A stretch of DNA of 64,000 nt from a virus: the IMG/VR virus record IMGVR_UViG_3300028829_003504, positions 124,001 to 188,000 of that record; one strand, given 5' to 3'. Positions within the stretch are counted from its first letter, which is position 1; every line of letters begins with the position of its first letter. The notes under the pieces were generated by a model. It searched no databases. It was not told the origin of the DNA and worked only from the letters and a program-made list of their open reading frames with translations. Of this stretch, positions 9,370 to 17,967 are shown one piece after another. The translations under genes and the position numbers were made by a program.

Positions 9370-11391
9370 TTAATGTTTAAGGCCAATAAGCTTACGTCTA
9401 GCTTCGGGTGAATCACCAACAACAGCAGTAAACCATTTGTCCATTTCAGGACTACACGCTGGGTTGATTTTAAATAAGCGGCGAGTTTCTGGGTTCATAC
9501 CAAAGTATTCTAACTCGTCTTCCGACATTTCGCCGAGTCCTTTGATGCGCTTAACACCAGTCTTACTGGTCCCTTTAGGAAGTTGGTCAGTAACTTCTTC
9601 GAGAGTCATACCGCCGTAGAATTGTCCGTTATGATTAATACTGAACAAGGGGTTATCAACTACGTAGACTAAACCTTCTTTATATACGTCAGGTACGAAC
9701 TTATGTAAGAAGCCAAGCAATGAAGTACCGATATGGAATCCATCAGGGTCGGCATCAGGCATGATGATAATAGCACCACGAACACGAAGTTTATCAATAC
9801 TGAATTGAGGAACACCCGTGTTACGCTTATCTATCTTCAACTCAAGACCAAGAGCAATCAGCAAATCTTGTATTACTTTATTGTTCACAACTTTATCAAG
9901 AGAAGCACTAACAGCATTCAAGGGCTTACCTCTAAGCTTCAACACTTCTTGGTACTCAGGGTCACGCGCGTTCTTAGCAGTACCACCAGCAGAGTCACCT
10001 TCTACAATGTAGAGTTCACGATGTTCTGGTTTTGCATCAGGTGCAATGGTTAATACTTCTGGAATGATTGCACCTTTCGATTTTTTCTTAGTATCGGAAA
10101 GAGATTTCATTACTGACTTCAACCCTTCAACTTGCTTCTGGAATTCAGTAGCACGTTTGATTAGGTTCTTAGCGATGTTGGGATTCTTCTTGAAGTACTC
10201 AGTCAGGGGATCGACTAACATATCCTCAACGTCTTTATCAACTTTCGATTCCAACTTATCTTTTATCTGACCGCTGAATTGCGCGCCGTGCATTTTCCAT
10301 TCGAAGAAACCTACAAGACCCATCATCAAGTCTTCACGCTTAAAGCCAAGGCCTTTCTTCTTACCTTTAGTTTTAGCTGCTGACTCATGAGGTTTGATTG
10401 CTCTGGCGAGTGCTGCTTTAAAGCCATTGACATGAGTACCGTGCTCAATACTCGGAGAACTGTTTACGAAAGATTTAAACAGTTCTGCATCAGTATGATC
10501 AGACCATTGAACGGCAACAGTCATGTAGTCTGTCTGTAGCGTGAATGGTTTACGGCCAACAGAATTCAATTCGTTCTCGTCCATAAATATTTTAGGTATA
10601 GCATCAAGACCTTTCTTGTTGACCATTGTCTTAGACTTTAACTTACCTTTAACTACTTGCGATACTGTCAACGTTAATCCTGGATTAAGCAATGTCATAT
10701 TGCGTAACCAAGGGCCTACGGATTTAGCATTCTGCTTAGCAGGAATTGGTTTGAATGTTTTCTTTTTGCGCTCTGAACGACTAGCGTTTTCGGCAATGAT
10801 TGTAAAGTCAGGAGTAAAACGAACGATTGTACCGTAGCCGCTTTTCTTCTGCAATAGATCCATAACATCTTTTCCGGGCTTCTTGTTCTTTGGATTAGGA
10901 AAGTCCGTCTCACCTTTTGTGAATGATTGATAAGACCACTTACCTCCAAATGACGACCATACTTCAAGCTTAGCAGAGCAGGCGTTAACAGCAGCACTAC
11001 CGACACCATGCGTACCAGCAGATGTTTTATAGGCATCTTGATTGTTCTTACCGCCAGCATGTATGCGAGTGAATACGGCGGTAAGAGAGTTTATCTTATC
11101 ACCGCCTTTGAGTTTCTTCATACCGACTGGAATACCGCCCGCGAAATCGGCAACGATATAACTGTGTTTTGTTGGGTCAAGAACAATCTCACCTGCTTTA
11201 CATCGACCCGCTATGTATTCATCGTAGAAGTTATCCACTTGCTCTTTGATCATTCTGAAAAGCATCGGATTACCTAAGGCACCCATGTACATACTAGGGT
11301 TCATTCTTATGCCATCAAGGCCTTCAAGGATTTCAATACTTTCCGAGCTATAATCCTTACCTTTCGTGGCTTTCTTTTTCTTAGCTACCAT
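9370..11391 (-). CDS. gyrB: Type II DNA topoisomerase, subunit B (GyrB/ParE-like)
   Basis: The ATPase and TOPRIM subunit, 673 residues, close to ParE length. The GHKL ATPase domain shows EQVDNFYDEY (Glu50, Asn54), DFAGGIP and GTHGVGSAAVNA (about 127-138). The TOPRIM domain has EGDSAGG (464-470) and PDADPDG (545-551), which hold the catalytic metals. T4 splits this subunit into gp39 and gp60, whereas here it is one chain. It pairs with the A subunit encoded next to it. AGGA lies before the ATG at 11391. Confidence 0.95.
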   Translation of the reverse strand: MVAKKKKATKGKDYSSESIEILEGLDGIRMNPSMYMGALGNPMLFRMIKEQVDNFYDEYIAGRCKAGEIVLDPTKHSYIVADFAGGIPVGMKKLKGGDKINSLTAVFTRIHAGGKNNQDAYKTSAGTHGVGSAAVNACSAKLEVWSSFGGKWSYQSFTKGETDFPNPKNKKPGKDVMDLLQKKSGYGTIVRFTPDFTIIAENASRSERKKKTFKPIPAKQNAKSVGPWLRNMTLLNPGLTLTVSQVVKGKLKSKTMVNKKGLDAIPKIFMDENELNSVGRKPFTLQTDYMTVAVQWSDHTDAELFKSFVNSSPSIEHGTHVNGFKAALARAIKPHESAAKTKGKKKGLGFKREDLMMGLVGFFEWKMHGAQFSGQIKDKLESKVDKDVEDMLVDPLTEYFKKNPNIAKNLIKRATEFQKQVEGLKSVMKSLSDTKKKSKGAIIPEVLTIAPDAKPEHRELYIVEGDSAGGTAKNARDPEYQEVLKLRGKPLNAVSASLDKVVNNKVIQDLLIALGLELKIDKRNTGVPQFSIDKLRVRGAIIIMPDADPDGFHIGTSLLGFLHKFVPDVYKEGLVYVVDNPLFSINHNGQFYGGMTLEEVTDQLPKGTSKTGVKRIKGLGEMSEDELEYFGMNPETRRLFKINPACSPEMDKWFTAVVGDSPEARRKLIGLKH

Positions 11392-11395
11392 TATA

Positions 11396-11836
11396 TCATC
11401 CTAATAGGTTTTCTGGAATACCGTAATCATCAGCCGTATTGTTACTTGGCTCCATGACTCTTAATTGGTTTACGTACTGTCTAAAAGCCGAGATGGCTTC
11501 TTCGTTTTTGTCAAAGGGAAACTCTAAGCCACCAGGCTCTTTATCGTCATCTAATTCACCACTCAACCAACGTCTAATTATAACGCTGTGCTGGATGTGA
11601 GTATAGGACGCTTCAAGAAGTTCCATACTACAAATCGATCTATCTAACTGGTCAATGTTGACTGGGTGGAACATACAATTAGTGAAGTCCAGTTTAATAG
11701 TGTTTGTGTTAACGTCAAAGAATACTATTGAGTAGTATTCACCTATAGGTATAACGCGAAATACTGAGTCTTTTGTTTGTTCTATTTTATCCTTGATTGC
11801 TTCTACCAGATGATTAAATTTATTTAGATCGTTCAA
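11396..11836 (-). CDS. Hypothetical protein, 146 aa, TTG start
   Basis: Begins at a TTG (11836) with AGAGG about nine bases upstream and overlaps the previous gene by 17 bp. It ends 4 bp before the topoisomerase B gene. The sequence is acidic and without recognised motifs. An operon with the topoisomerase is clear from spacing; function is unknown. Confidence 0.7.
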   Translation of the reverse strand: MNDLNKFNHLVEAIKDKIEQTKDSVFRVIPIGEYYSIVFFDVNTNTIKLDFTNCMFHPVNIDQLDRSICSMELLEASYTHIQHSVIIRRWLSGELDDDKEPGGLEFPFDKNEEAISAFRQYVNQLRVMEPSNNTADDYGIPENLLG

Positions 11837-12374
11837 TTATATGTACCTCTGTCTCGGCCGTCATCATCAATAAGCGCTCAATGCTATCTTGTGTGAGGTT
11901 GTTATTACGGGGTAGTACAGTAGTGCCATAAAAGGGAAGTTCCTTTAACGGTTGTGTTTTGATAGCATTAGCATGATTGTACATGATCATTTCATATATC
12001 TGAGTAATGCCTTCATTCTTAAATAAGGGGAGCACCTCGCATTGCGCCAAAACTGTCTCCATAATTAGCTTAGCTTTACTTAAATCCTCCAAGTGCTTAA
12101 CTAGAACTCCGTACTTAGCTTTAGCTTTCGTACTCTCAGCTTCGGCTTGATACAGGTCTTGGTGCTTAATATTATTATTTGCAACGGAGGAGTCGGCCAC
12201 AATATTCTTATGATAAGCAATTGCTGCTTGACCCATGGATATATCTCCAGCGACATCGCCCATAGAGGATTCTATATTTAATAATTCACGTACGGTGAAG
12301 TGATACACACTAGAGTCTAAGATGAAACTCTTAGCGGCTAGTAGATAGGATACGTGAGGTAGTTGATCAGGCAT
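11820..12374 (-). CDS. Hypothetical helical protein, 184 aa
   Basis: A mostly alpha-helical protein with AAAAGGAAA before the ATG at 12374. A strong terminator lies just upstream (12398-12425), so this gene either depends on read-through or has a weak promoter that I do not see. No catalytic motif recognised. Confidence 0.75.
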   Translation of the reverse strand: MPDQLPHVSYLLAAKSFILDSSVYHFTVRELLNIESSMGDVAGDISMGQAAIAYHKNIVADSSVANNNIKHQDLYQAEAESTKAKAKYGVLVKHLEDLSKAKLIMETVLAQCEVLPLFKNEGITQIYEMIMYNHANAIKTQPLKELPFYGTTVLPRNNNLTQDSIERLLMMTAETEVHIIERSK

Positions 12375-12397
12375 GTGAGTTTCCTTTTGACAAAAGC

Positions 12398-12425
12398 AAA
12401 AAAGGCAGCTACAGGAGCCGCCTTT
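12398..12425 (-). terminator. Rho-independent terminator
   Basis: On the minus strand AAAGGCGGCT, a 5-nt loop, then AGCTGCCTTT followed by further T residues. It lies just after the histone-like gene stop (12450). Confidence 0.85.
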
Positions 12426-12449
12426 CTATTTTTACTGGACGAGATTCAA

Positions 12450-12872
12450 TTAATCATCGAAATCGAAATCTTCGTCATCAGACTTTTTTGCCGCTTTACC
12501 TTTCTTAGCTTTCACTTTTTTAGCTTTAGCTGGTTTTTCTTTTTTAGCTTTAGCTGGTTTTTCTTTTTTAGCTTTAGCTGGTTTTTCTTTTTTAGCTTTA
12601 GCTGGTTTTTCTTTTTTAGCTTTGCCTGACTTTTCTTTTTTAGCTTTGCCTGACTTTTCTTTTTTAGCTTTAGGAGCTTCACCAGAAGCATCAGAAGATG
12701 TAATAGTCTCTACTTCTGCATCTATAGCATCCGCTTCGGCGTTAAGGGCATCAACAACTTTCTGCTGTGCAGCTAGACCCTTCTCAATAAGTGTTGCTTG
12801 TTTGCGGATTGATTTAGCGTTTCTAGTTATAGCGCCGGTGCTTTTCTTTGTAGCTAGGAAACCTTTAGCCAT
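12450..12872 (-). CDS. Histone H1-like Lys/Ala-rich protein
   Basis: A 140-residue protein starting at ATG 12872 (AGAGGAA upstream; the frame extends to 12995 but without a ribosome site). The N-terminal 65 residues are helical. The C-terminal part is a tandem array of KAKKEKP/SGKAKKEKS-type octapeptides followed by an acidic tip (SDDEDFDFDD). The array resembles eukaryotic and bacterial histone H1-like tails and would bind DNA or RNA by charge. Its upstream neighbour is one of the most acidic proteins in the window. A role in compacting phage DNA or scaffolding is inference. Confidence 0.75.
   Translation of the reverse strand: MAKGFLATKKSTGAITRNAKSIRKQATLIEKGLAAQQKVVDALNAEADAIDAEVETITSSDASGEAPKAKKEKSGKAKKEKSGKAKKEKPAKAKKEKPAKAKKEKPAKAKKEKPAKAKKVKAKKGKAAKKSDDEDFDFDD
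12516..12667. repeat. In-frame 24-bp tandem repeats
   Basis: About six near-identical 24-bp units built on ttttagctttagctggtttt encode the KAKKEKPA array of the histone-like gene. Copy number could vary by slippage without breaking the frame. Confidence 0.85.
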
Positions 12873-12902
12873 TGTAAATTCCTCTTTTAGAGATTTAAGT
12901 AG

Positions 12903-12924
12903 GTGCGGACGAAATGCCCGCACG
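12903..12924 (-). other. Intergenic hairpin
   Basis: GTGCGG, a 9-10 nt loop and CCGCAC, without a following T-run, between the acidic protein gene and the histone-like gene. It could stabilise the 3' end or attenuate transcription. Confidence 0.5.
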
Positions 12925-12973
12925 CGTTCAATTAAAATTATAACGATTTGTGAATCAAAGTAAGACGGTCGGA

Positions 12974-13765
12974 TTAATCTTCGTCTTCGTCCCACTCTTC
13001 GTCTTCATCATCGTCTTCATCTTCATCGTCTTCTTCGTCTTCGTCTTCGTCTTCGTCCCACTCTTCGTCTTCTTCTTCACCATCTTCATCGTCATCGCCG
13101 TCTTCATCGCCGAAGGTTTCGTTGTAAAGTTCTTCAACGTCATCGTCGTCCATTTTCTTGGCTTTGCCTTTCTTGATGGTACCTTCTTCGACTAAAGCGG
13201 CACGCATGTCGTCGGCTGACATTTCTTCTTCTTCGTCATCGTCATCGCCGTCTTCATCGCCGAAGTTTTCGTTGTAAAGTTCTTCAACGTCATCGTCGTC
13301 CATTTTCTTGGCTTTGCCTTTCTTAACAATGCCTTCTTCAACTAAAGCGGCACGCATGTCGTCGGCTGACATTTCATCGCCGTCTTCATCTTCGTCTTCA
13401 TCATCGCCGTCTTCAAGATGTTCGGCAGCAAGTTCTTGAAGATCACTATCGTCCATTTTCTTCAACTTAGCTTTAGTTTTACCTTTAAGTTTTAATGCAA
13501 CAAGTTCACGGATAACTTCGTCACGATCGAACTCTTCATCTTCATCTTCATCTTCCCACTCTTCATCATCAGGTTCAGCTTTTTTAGCTTTGCCTTTGCC
13601 TTTAGATTTAGGTGAAGTATTAGGTGAAGTATCGGTATCGCCGGCTGCCACTTGCGCTTGTTCAATTACATCTTCAAGAGTAAGACCAGCTTCTTCTGCG
13701 CCAGTTAAAAGATTAAGTAATGCAGTTGCTACGTTGTATACTGGTGCTTTATTTTTCTTAGCCAT
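12974..13765 (-). CDS. Highly acidic repeat protein, 263 aa
   Basis: Three copies of a roughly 40-residue module of the form DDMRAALVEEGIVKKGKAKK followed by MDDDDVEELYNE are joined by Asp/Glu runs. The last two copies are almost identical, and the C-terminus is a pure acidic tail with two DEEWDED segments. Related modules occur in the 585-residue acidic protein at 18-19.7 kb. No enzyme motif is seen. A nucleic-acid mimic, a chaperone for basic proteins, or a decoration or scaffold protein are all possible. It sits directly upstream of the basic histone-like gene. Confidence 0.7.
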   Translation of the reverse strand: MAKKNKAPVYNVATALLNLLTGAEEAGLTLEDVIEQAQVAAGDTDTSPNTSPKSKGKGKAKKAEPDDEEWEDEDEDEEFDRDEVIRELVALKLKGKTKAKLKKMDDSDLQELAAEHLEDGDDEDEDEDGDEMSADDMRAALVEEGIVKKGKAKKMDDDDVEELYNENFGDEDGDDDDEEEEMSADDMRAALVEEGTIKKGKAKKMDDDDVEELYNETFGDEDGDDDEDGEEEDEEWDEDEDEDEEDDEDEDDDEDEEWDEDED

Positions 13766-13800
13766 TTTGGTTTTCCTTTAAGGGTATTTCATTTAATAAG

Positions 13801-13833
13801 ATTTAATAAAAGACAAGACAGAGTGCCTTGTCT
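13801..13833 (-). terminator. Rho-independent terminator
   Basis: Minus strand AGACAAG, 9-nt loop, CTTGTCT, then TTTATT. It follows the gene ending at 13867 and precedes the acidic repeat gene. Confidence 0.75.
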
Positions 13834-13839
13834 CAATTG

Positions 13840-13849
13840 TTTACAGTTT
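13840..13849 (-). promoter_or_regulatory. AAACTGTAAA element
   Basis: Perfect copy of a recurring intergenic 10-mer, between the stop at 13867 and the terminator at 13801-13833. Role unknown. Confidence 0.45.
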
Positions 13850-13866
13850 GCAGGGTAACTAATGTT

Positions 13867-14361
13867 TTACTTTAAAAAAGAGATTACGTTAACAGTGACG
13901 CCTGGGCGTTTTTGGATATGAATTTCAGCACCGTCTGGTTCTTTCAAAATGTATGCACCATCTTTAATTGAAACAGAAACATCTTTAAACAAAGCAACTT
14001 CGGTTTTTTCAGTTACTACGATTTTAGCTTTTCCACCTACAGTACCTTCAACGGCAATTACGTTATCACGATCAATAAGCATAACGCCTTCTTTAGAAGA
14101 ACCTGACTTAGGCTTGGTAAGGAAGCTAATCGAACTAGAATCCATACTTGAGATAATACCGAAACGAGTAACTACGCTATCCGCCAGTACCGATACGGTA
14201 GATAGTGCGCCTTTATAGGCTTTTACAGTACTCTTAACTTTAACTTTTGCTTCATTACGTTGGACACGTATGTTGCTTTTACTACTTGACTTAGTAGACT
14301 TCTTTGCTAGGCCTGATGATTTAGACTTAGCTACAGTTTTTTTACTTTTCTTGTCTGCCAT
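13867..14361 (-). CDS. Hypothetical protein with basic N-terminus
   Basis: A 164-residue protein. The first 45 residues are Lys/Ser-rich (DKKSKKTVAKSKSSG type). The remainder is beta-rich with alternating polar and hydrophobic residues, ending in HIQKRPGVTVNVISFLK. This suggests a small beta domain with a nucleic-acid-binding extension. No family recognised. AGGAG lies upstream of the ATG, and hairpins bracket the gene on both sides. Confidence 0.7.
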   Translation of the reverse strand: MADKKSKKTVAKSKSSGLAKKSTKSSSKSNIRVQRNEAKVKVKSTVKAYKGALSTVSVLADSVVTRFGIISSMDSSSISFLTKPKSGSSKEGVMLIDRDNVIAVEGTVGGKAKIVVTEKTEVALFKDVSVSIKDGAYILKEPDGAEIHIQKRPGVTVNVISFLK

Positions 14362-14405
14362 TGTGCATGTTCTCCTAGAACGTTTAATTGTGGTTACAAT
14401 ATTAT

Positions 14406-14415
14406 TTTACAGTTT
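14406..14415 (-). promoter_or_regulatory. AAACTGTAAA element
   Basis: Perfect copy about 45 bp before the start of the gene at 14361 and just downstream of a 26-bp palindrome. Confidence 0.45.
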
Positions 14416-14427
14416 TAGTTAAAGTGG

Positions 14428-14453
14428 ATAGTGAGAGTACGTACTCTCACTAT
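14428..14453. other. 26-bp perfect palindrome
   Basis: ATAGTGAGAGTAC followed directly by its reverse complement, with no loop. It lies 9 bp after the stop of the 391-residue acidic protein gene. It could be a terminator without a T-run, a protein-binding site, or a cruciform. Confidence 0.7.
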
Positions 14454-14462
14454 GGGAAAATA

Positions 14463-15638
14463 TTATTCTTCTGAAACCAATTCGCTTTCTGCCGCACTGT
14501 CTAAGCTACTTACTAACAGTAGATCACCACCATGTAGGAACAAGGCGTCTAATTCTTCGTCTGTTACCGGATTGATCTCAGCAGGAAGCAAGGATTCGCC
14601 TCCAAGGGAATCTTCTAGAGAGTCACGGCTAACAGCCATGAAGCCTGAGCTAACCAATGAATCAATAAGAATTCGCAAGTCTGGGTCTGTTACTGCAAGG
14701 TCAGAGTTGAATGCGAATGATACTACGGCAGGTAAGTCTCCGCGTAGTCTGCCAATAAGAGCCACTAGTTTACGTGCCATAACATCAGGACGTTGCGTTG
14801 CATACAAGGCAGGCACTTGCATAGAAATATTAACAACGCTATTTGTTATGACTTCCAGACTGCTTTGGTTTTGAGGCGAGCTATAACCTACTGCGTCGAT
14901 AAATTCTTCGAAGCCAATTAATGAACCTGCTTCTTCTTCATCATCATCACCGCCTGCATCGACGACAACGCCTTCAATTTCATTGAGTTCGATATCACAA
15001 TGCGTATTTAAAAGTTTCCATTGTACCAGTTCGCCTACATGAGAGGAAAGCATATCAGTAATCTGTCTGCCGTGTAAATCAGGAGCAACAACACGAATTT
15101 CTTCACTAGGTAGATTACTCAAGTATTCAATTACACTACGTAAAGGTTTTGCGAAGGCCGGGACTGCATCATTTTCAGATTTAACACGTTGGAATGGAGA
15201 CCAATAATTAACTGAAACTTCTTCGGTGACGTCAACATTAACTAACTGAGACTTCAATCCGGCAAATAAGTCAGGACCCGTCAAGTTGAATGTAGCGACA
15301 AGGACAGGACTTAATTTATGTGAAGCGTAGTTTGACATAAATGACGAGAAAGAGCCTTCTTCGAATAATTGATTACGATCAAGTGTAGGTTCTTCTTCGG
15401 CGTCCATATCTTCTTCGGCGTCCATATCTTCTTCGGCGTCCATATCTTCTTCGGCGTCCATATCTTCTTCGGCGTCCATATCTTCGGAATCTAAATGTGT
15501 ATCTGCGTGGAAATCTGACGGCACAAGAGCATCAATCTCACCGTTACTTACGTTCAAAGTTATAGCTTCCTCAGAAGCTTGTACGTTTTGACCACCCGTA
15601 TTCAAGTGGGCTTTGTTTTGATTTTCTTGGTTAGACAT
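14463..15638 (-). CDS. Acidic protein with five DMDAEE repeats
   Basis: A 391-residue protein from ATG 15638, preceded by AAAGGAAAG. A longer form from a TTG at 15794 (AAAGGGG upstream) would add 52 residues. I prefer the ATG because a stable GC hairpin (15668-15686) sits between the two, like the hairpins between other genes here. A five-fold DMDAEE repeat (about residues 53-82) links an Asn/Gln-rich N-terminus to a folded, Ser/Leu-rich domain. The C-terminal 80 residues are acidic. No catalytic motif recognised. Confidence 0.7.
   Translation of the reverse strand: MSNQENQNKAHLNTGGQNVQASEEAITLNVSNGEIDALVPSDFHADTHLDSEDMDAEEDMDAEEDMDAEEDMDAEEDMDAEEEPTLDRNQLFEEGSFSSFMSNYASHKLSPVLVATFNLTGPDLFAGLKSQLVNVDVTEEVSVNYWSPFQRVKSENDAVPAFAKPLRSVIEYLSNLPSEEIRVVAPDLHGRQITDMLSSHVGELVQWKLLNTHCDIELNEIEGVVVDAGGDDDEEEAGSLIGFEEFIDAVGYSSPQNQSSLEVITNSVVNISMQVPALYATQRPDVMARKLVALIGRLRGDLPAVVSFAFNSDLAVTDPDLRILIDSLVSSGFMAVSRDSLEDSLGGESLLPAEINPVTDEELDALFLHGGDLLLVSSLDSAAESELVSEE
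15393..15482. repeat. 18-bp tandem repeat, five copies
   Basis: Five units of ttcttcggcgtccatatc, in frame, encoding DMDAEE on the minus strand. Perfectly conserved copies suggest recent expansion. Confidence 0.9.
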
Positions 15639-15667
15639 AATAGCTTTCCTTTTATTACTTTTATGAT

Positions 15668-15686
15668 TGGCAGGGTTGAGCCCTGC
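15668..15686 (-). other. GC-rich hairpin before internal start
   Basis: GGCAGGG, short loop, CCCTGCC, located 30-50 bp upstream of ATG 15638. It may be the true 5' leader hairpin or a terminator for upstream transcripts. Confidence 0.6.
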
Positions 15687-15808
15687 CGCGATAGCACGTT
15701 GATTAGCTAAGTTTGCAGTAGGCGCTTCACCTAGGGCTTTCTGTATAACAGAACCTAAATTAACCGCCGTTGCTACTTTAACTTTATTTTGCAAAACAGA
15801 CCCCTTTA

Positions 15809-17215
15809 TTAAAGTTTATACCAGAGTTGCTCTGTGTTTTGATTTACAGTTTTGTTATCGCATGTTCGAACGATAACCCCAGTGTGAGGTACTCCTTTAA
15901 CTTTCTGTACAACTGCCATGGCACGCTGCTTTAAAGTCTTGGTGGACCCTACTTTTATCTCTACTATAGGTAGAGCTGATATACCCATTCGCTTGAACTG
16001 CTTTTGGATATTAATAAATCCAGCTCTAACAAAGCGTACGCCCTCAACATTGTCATCTATAAACATATCGAATGCGTAGAACTTAGCGCGTTGACCTATG
16101 TTAGCATCTTTTCGCCATGTAGATTCTTGCTTCTTTCTATCCTTTACAATTTCAGTAAAGGCATGTACGCTGGAAAGGAAGGATTTAGCCTTTTCGCATT
16201 TAATACGATTAGACTTTTTAACGCGCCGCCCATTTGTATCCAATAAGGTAACCCTATCAACAAGGTCCTGTGCTTGCCTAATAACAATCTTCTTTTCGGA
16301 TAAATATCTTGAAGCTTCTCGCTGCTCGGTATTTAAACCTACTACGCAATCTTTATGATCTGATAAGTCTTGGTCCAACCAGTCGCTAAACAAAGATTCC
16401 TTAGTAGCGCCGAGGCGACTCCCTGATAACTCCTTTACAGCTTTAGCATTTAATACGGTTTTACCTGTTACTACAACGTATGTTCCTACGTAAGGCATTA
16501 CCTCAGCACTAAGCTTAGAGGGTATAGATCCACAAGAACAGGCTTGCTTGAGAAAAGGTACGAACTTACTATTCTCTTTGAGAAAGGCTCCGTATAGTCT
16601 GTACCCTTCTCGGGCTGAGCTAGTTCTATATACTAGTAACGTATCACGGCCATCAAGGTTAGGTCCAACGAATACGCTCTTTGGATTGTATGTCTTAATT
16701 GCGTTTTCTATATTACTATCTTTTACAGAAAACATACTAGTATACTTAGCATAGTGCTTTTGTACATTAGACATATAGGCGGTTAAACCGTCAGGGCTAT
16801 TAGAAATGGCCTGCTGTATATGCTGTTTAAGTGCGAATAGTATATCCTCATAGGATACAATATTACCTCCGTATTCAGGTCTATCGCCATAAGCAAAGCA
16901 ACGCCAGAATGAGGACAACCTCGCATCTAAAGGTAGACCTAAGCCTGCCGCGTATAGTTCTGATATACGAACACATGACGTTAGAGAGAACTCCCTAGAT
17001 ACAGTTCTATACAGGACTTTAAGGGTTCTTAGATACAACCTTGGAACTAAGTGGCGAGAAGCTGGACCTCGCTGATCTTGAACAGGAGGTTTAATCTCAA
17101 AAGACATTGAAGTTTTAATCAAATCAGTGTCCGTTGTTTCCTCAAACACAGAGTTATGATATAGCTTTATTATGGCCGCTAAAGGTACGTCGGATAGGAC
17201 ATGGGTTAGAGACAT
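15809..17215 (-). CDS. Hypothetical protein, 468 aa
   Basis: A mixed-composition globular protein with GGAG upstream of ATG 17215. Notable segments are KQACSCGSIPSK (about 230) and a basic, helical region with DRKKQESTWRKDANIGQRAK (about 365-385). Near the C-terminus PIVEIKVGSTKTLKQR could be part of a nuclease-like strand, but a full PD-(D/E)XK motif is not convincing. Function unknown; it lies among the low-complexity proteins. Confidence 0.75.
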   Translation of the reverse strand: MSLTHVLSDVPLAAIIKLYHNSVFEETTDTDLIKTSMSFEIKPPVQDQRGPASRHLVPRLYLRTLKVLYRTVSREFSLTSCVRISELYAAGLGLPLDARLSSFWRCFAYGDRPEYGGNIVSYEDILFALKQHIQQAISNSPDGLTAYMSNVQKHYAKYTSMFSVKDSNIENAIKTYNPKSVFVGPNLDGRDTLLVYRTSSAREGYRLYGAFLKENSKFVPFLKQACSCGSIPSKLSAEVMPYVGTYVVVTGKTVLNAKAVKELSGSRLGATKESLFSDWLDQDLSDHKDCVVGLNTEQREASRYLSEKKIVIRQAQDLVDRVTLLDTNGRRVKKSNRIKCEKAKSFLSSVHAFTEIVKDRKKQESTWRKDANIGQRAKFYAFDMFIDDNVEGVRFVRAGFINIQKQFKRMGISALPIVEIKVGSTKTLKQRAMAVVQKVKGVPHTGVIVRTCDNKTVNQNTEQLWYKL

Positions 17216-17219
17216 TATA

Positions 17220-17576
17220 CTACTCCAAATTTAATAGGTCAGGCCTACAAGCTTCTTCTGCTATGAATAATAACGTACTTGGGTCGTGGTTTTGGCCGTG
17301 CGTCAATATAGCTACTTGTATGCCTGGCAATTGGTTTGATGTGAATTCAATCAGTTCAATTTTAGAATCGGCTGCTTTCAAATCCGCATTCATTGAGTCA
17401 ATGTCCAGGGTTACTACTCCGAAGTTGGCAAGTAGTAACTTTAACTGGGACAAATCTATAATAGATAAAATATCTACAAGATCCTTTAATACTAGGTTAA
17501 GCGACTCGCCTGCAGAGGCTGACCCTAAAGGGATATTAACCATTGCTGATAAAGTTTGATTAGTTCTTGATTCCAT
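17220..17576 (-). CDS. Hypothetical protein, 118 aa
   Basis: A small Leu-rich protein. The listed ATG overlaps the previous gene by 52 bp; an internal ATG at 17543 would reduce this to 19 bp. Neither has a convincing ribosome site, so the start is uncertain. No family recognised. Confidence 0.6.
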   Translation of the reverse strand: MESRTNQTLSAMVNIPLGSASAGESLNLVLKDLVDILSIIDLSQLKLLLANFGVVTLDIDSMNADLKAADSKIELIEFTSNQLPGIQVAILTHGQNHDPSTLLFIAEEACRPDLLNLE

Positions 17577-17914
17577 AATTCAATCTTATCTCTATTCTTA
17601 TAAGTTTTTAATATGTCGGCTGCTTCTCTTTCGGAAACATTCCGCTGATGGACAACACACTTCTTTAAAAAAGCTTGCGTTGGCGTATGGTCTTGCTTAG
17701 TTATAACGGCCGTAATCATAGGTCGTCCATTAACTGCTTCGTACTTAGCAATAGCATCTAAGTATTTATATACTACGTCTGCCATACCCTCGGCTTCAAA
17801 CGGTAAACCGCATTTTGAGACTAAAGCCTCAAGGGTAATGGTTGATCGCATTCCAGCAGTCTCGACTAACGCAGAGTAGACTTTATATAAAAAGACTTTT
17901 TCTAGTTGGGACAT
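17525..17914 (-). CDS. Hypothetical protein, 129 aa
   Basis: A helical protein with GAGGTG before ATG 17914. A segment of the form ITLEALVSKCGLPFEAEGMA could be a winged-helix-like start but is not diagnostic. It is preceded by an 8-bp-stem hairpin (17933-17956). Confidence 0.7.
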   Translation of the reverse strand: MSQLEKVFLYKVYSALVETAGMRSTITLEALVSKCGLPFEAEGMADVVYKYLDAIAKYEAVNGRPMITAVITKQDHTPTQAFLKKCVVHQRNVSEREAADILKTYKNRDKIELWNQELIKLYQQWLISL

Positions 17915-17932
17915 AAGACACCTCGAAGATTA

Positions 17933-17956
17933 GGGAAGTTAGAGACTTAACTTCCC
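17933..17956 (-). terminator. Possible terminator hairpin
   Basis: GGGAAGTT, 8-nt loop, AACTTCCC between the acidic 585-residue gene and the next gene. There is no T-run, so termination is uncertain. Confidence 0.5.
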
Positions 17957-17967
17957 AGATATATTAG

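Noticed and set aside
12363-12629. Plus-strand open frame opposite the histone-like gene, rich in Phe/Ser/Trp
   Set aside because: It is the mirror of the Lys/Ala repeat coding on the minus strand, with no ribosome site of its own.
15639-15794. Longer start (TTG 15794) for the acidic protein gene
   Set aside because: Not excluded, but a stable hairpin and a better ribosome site lie just before ATG 15638, matching the pattern of neighbouring genes.
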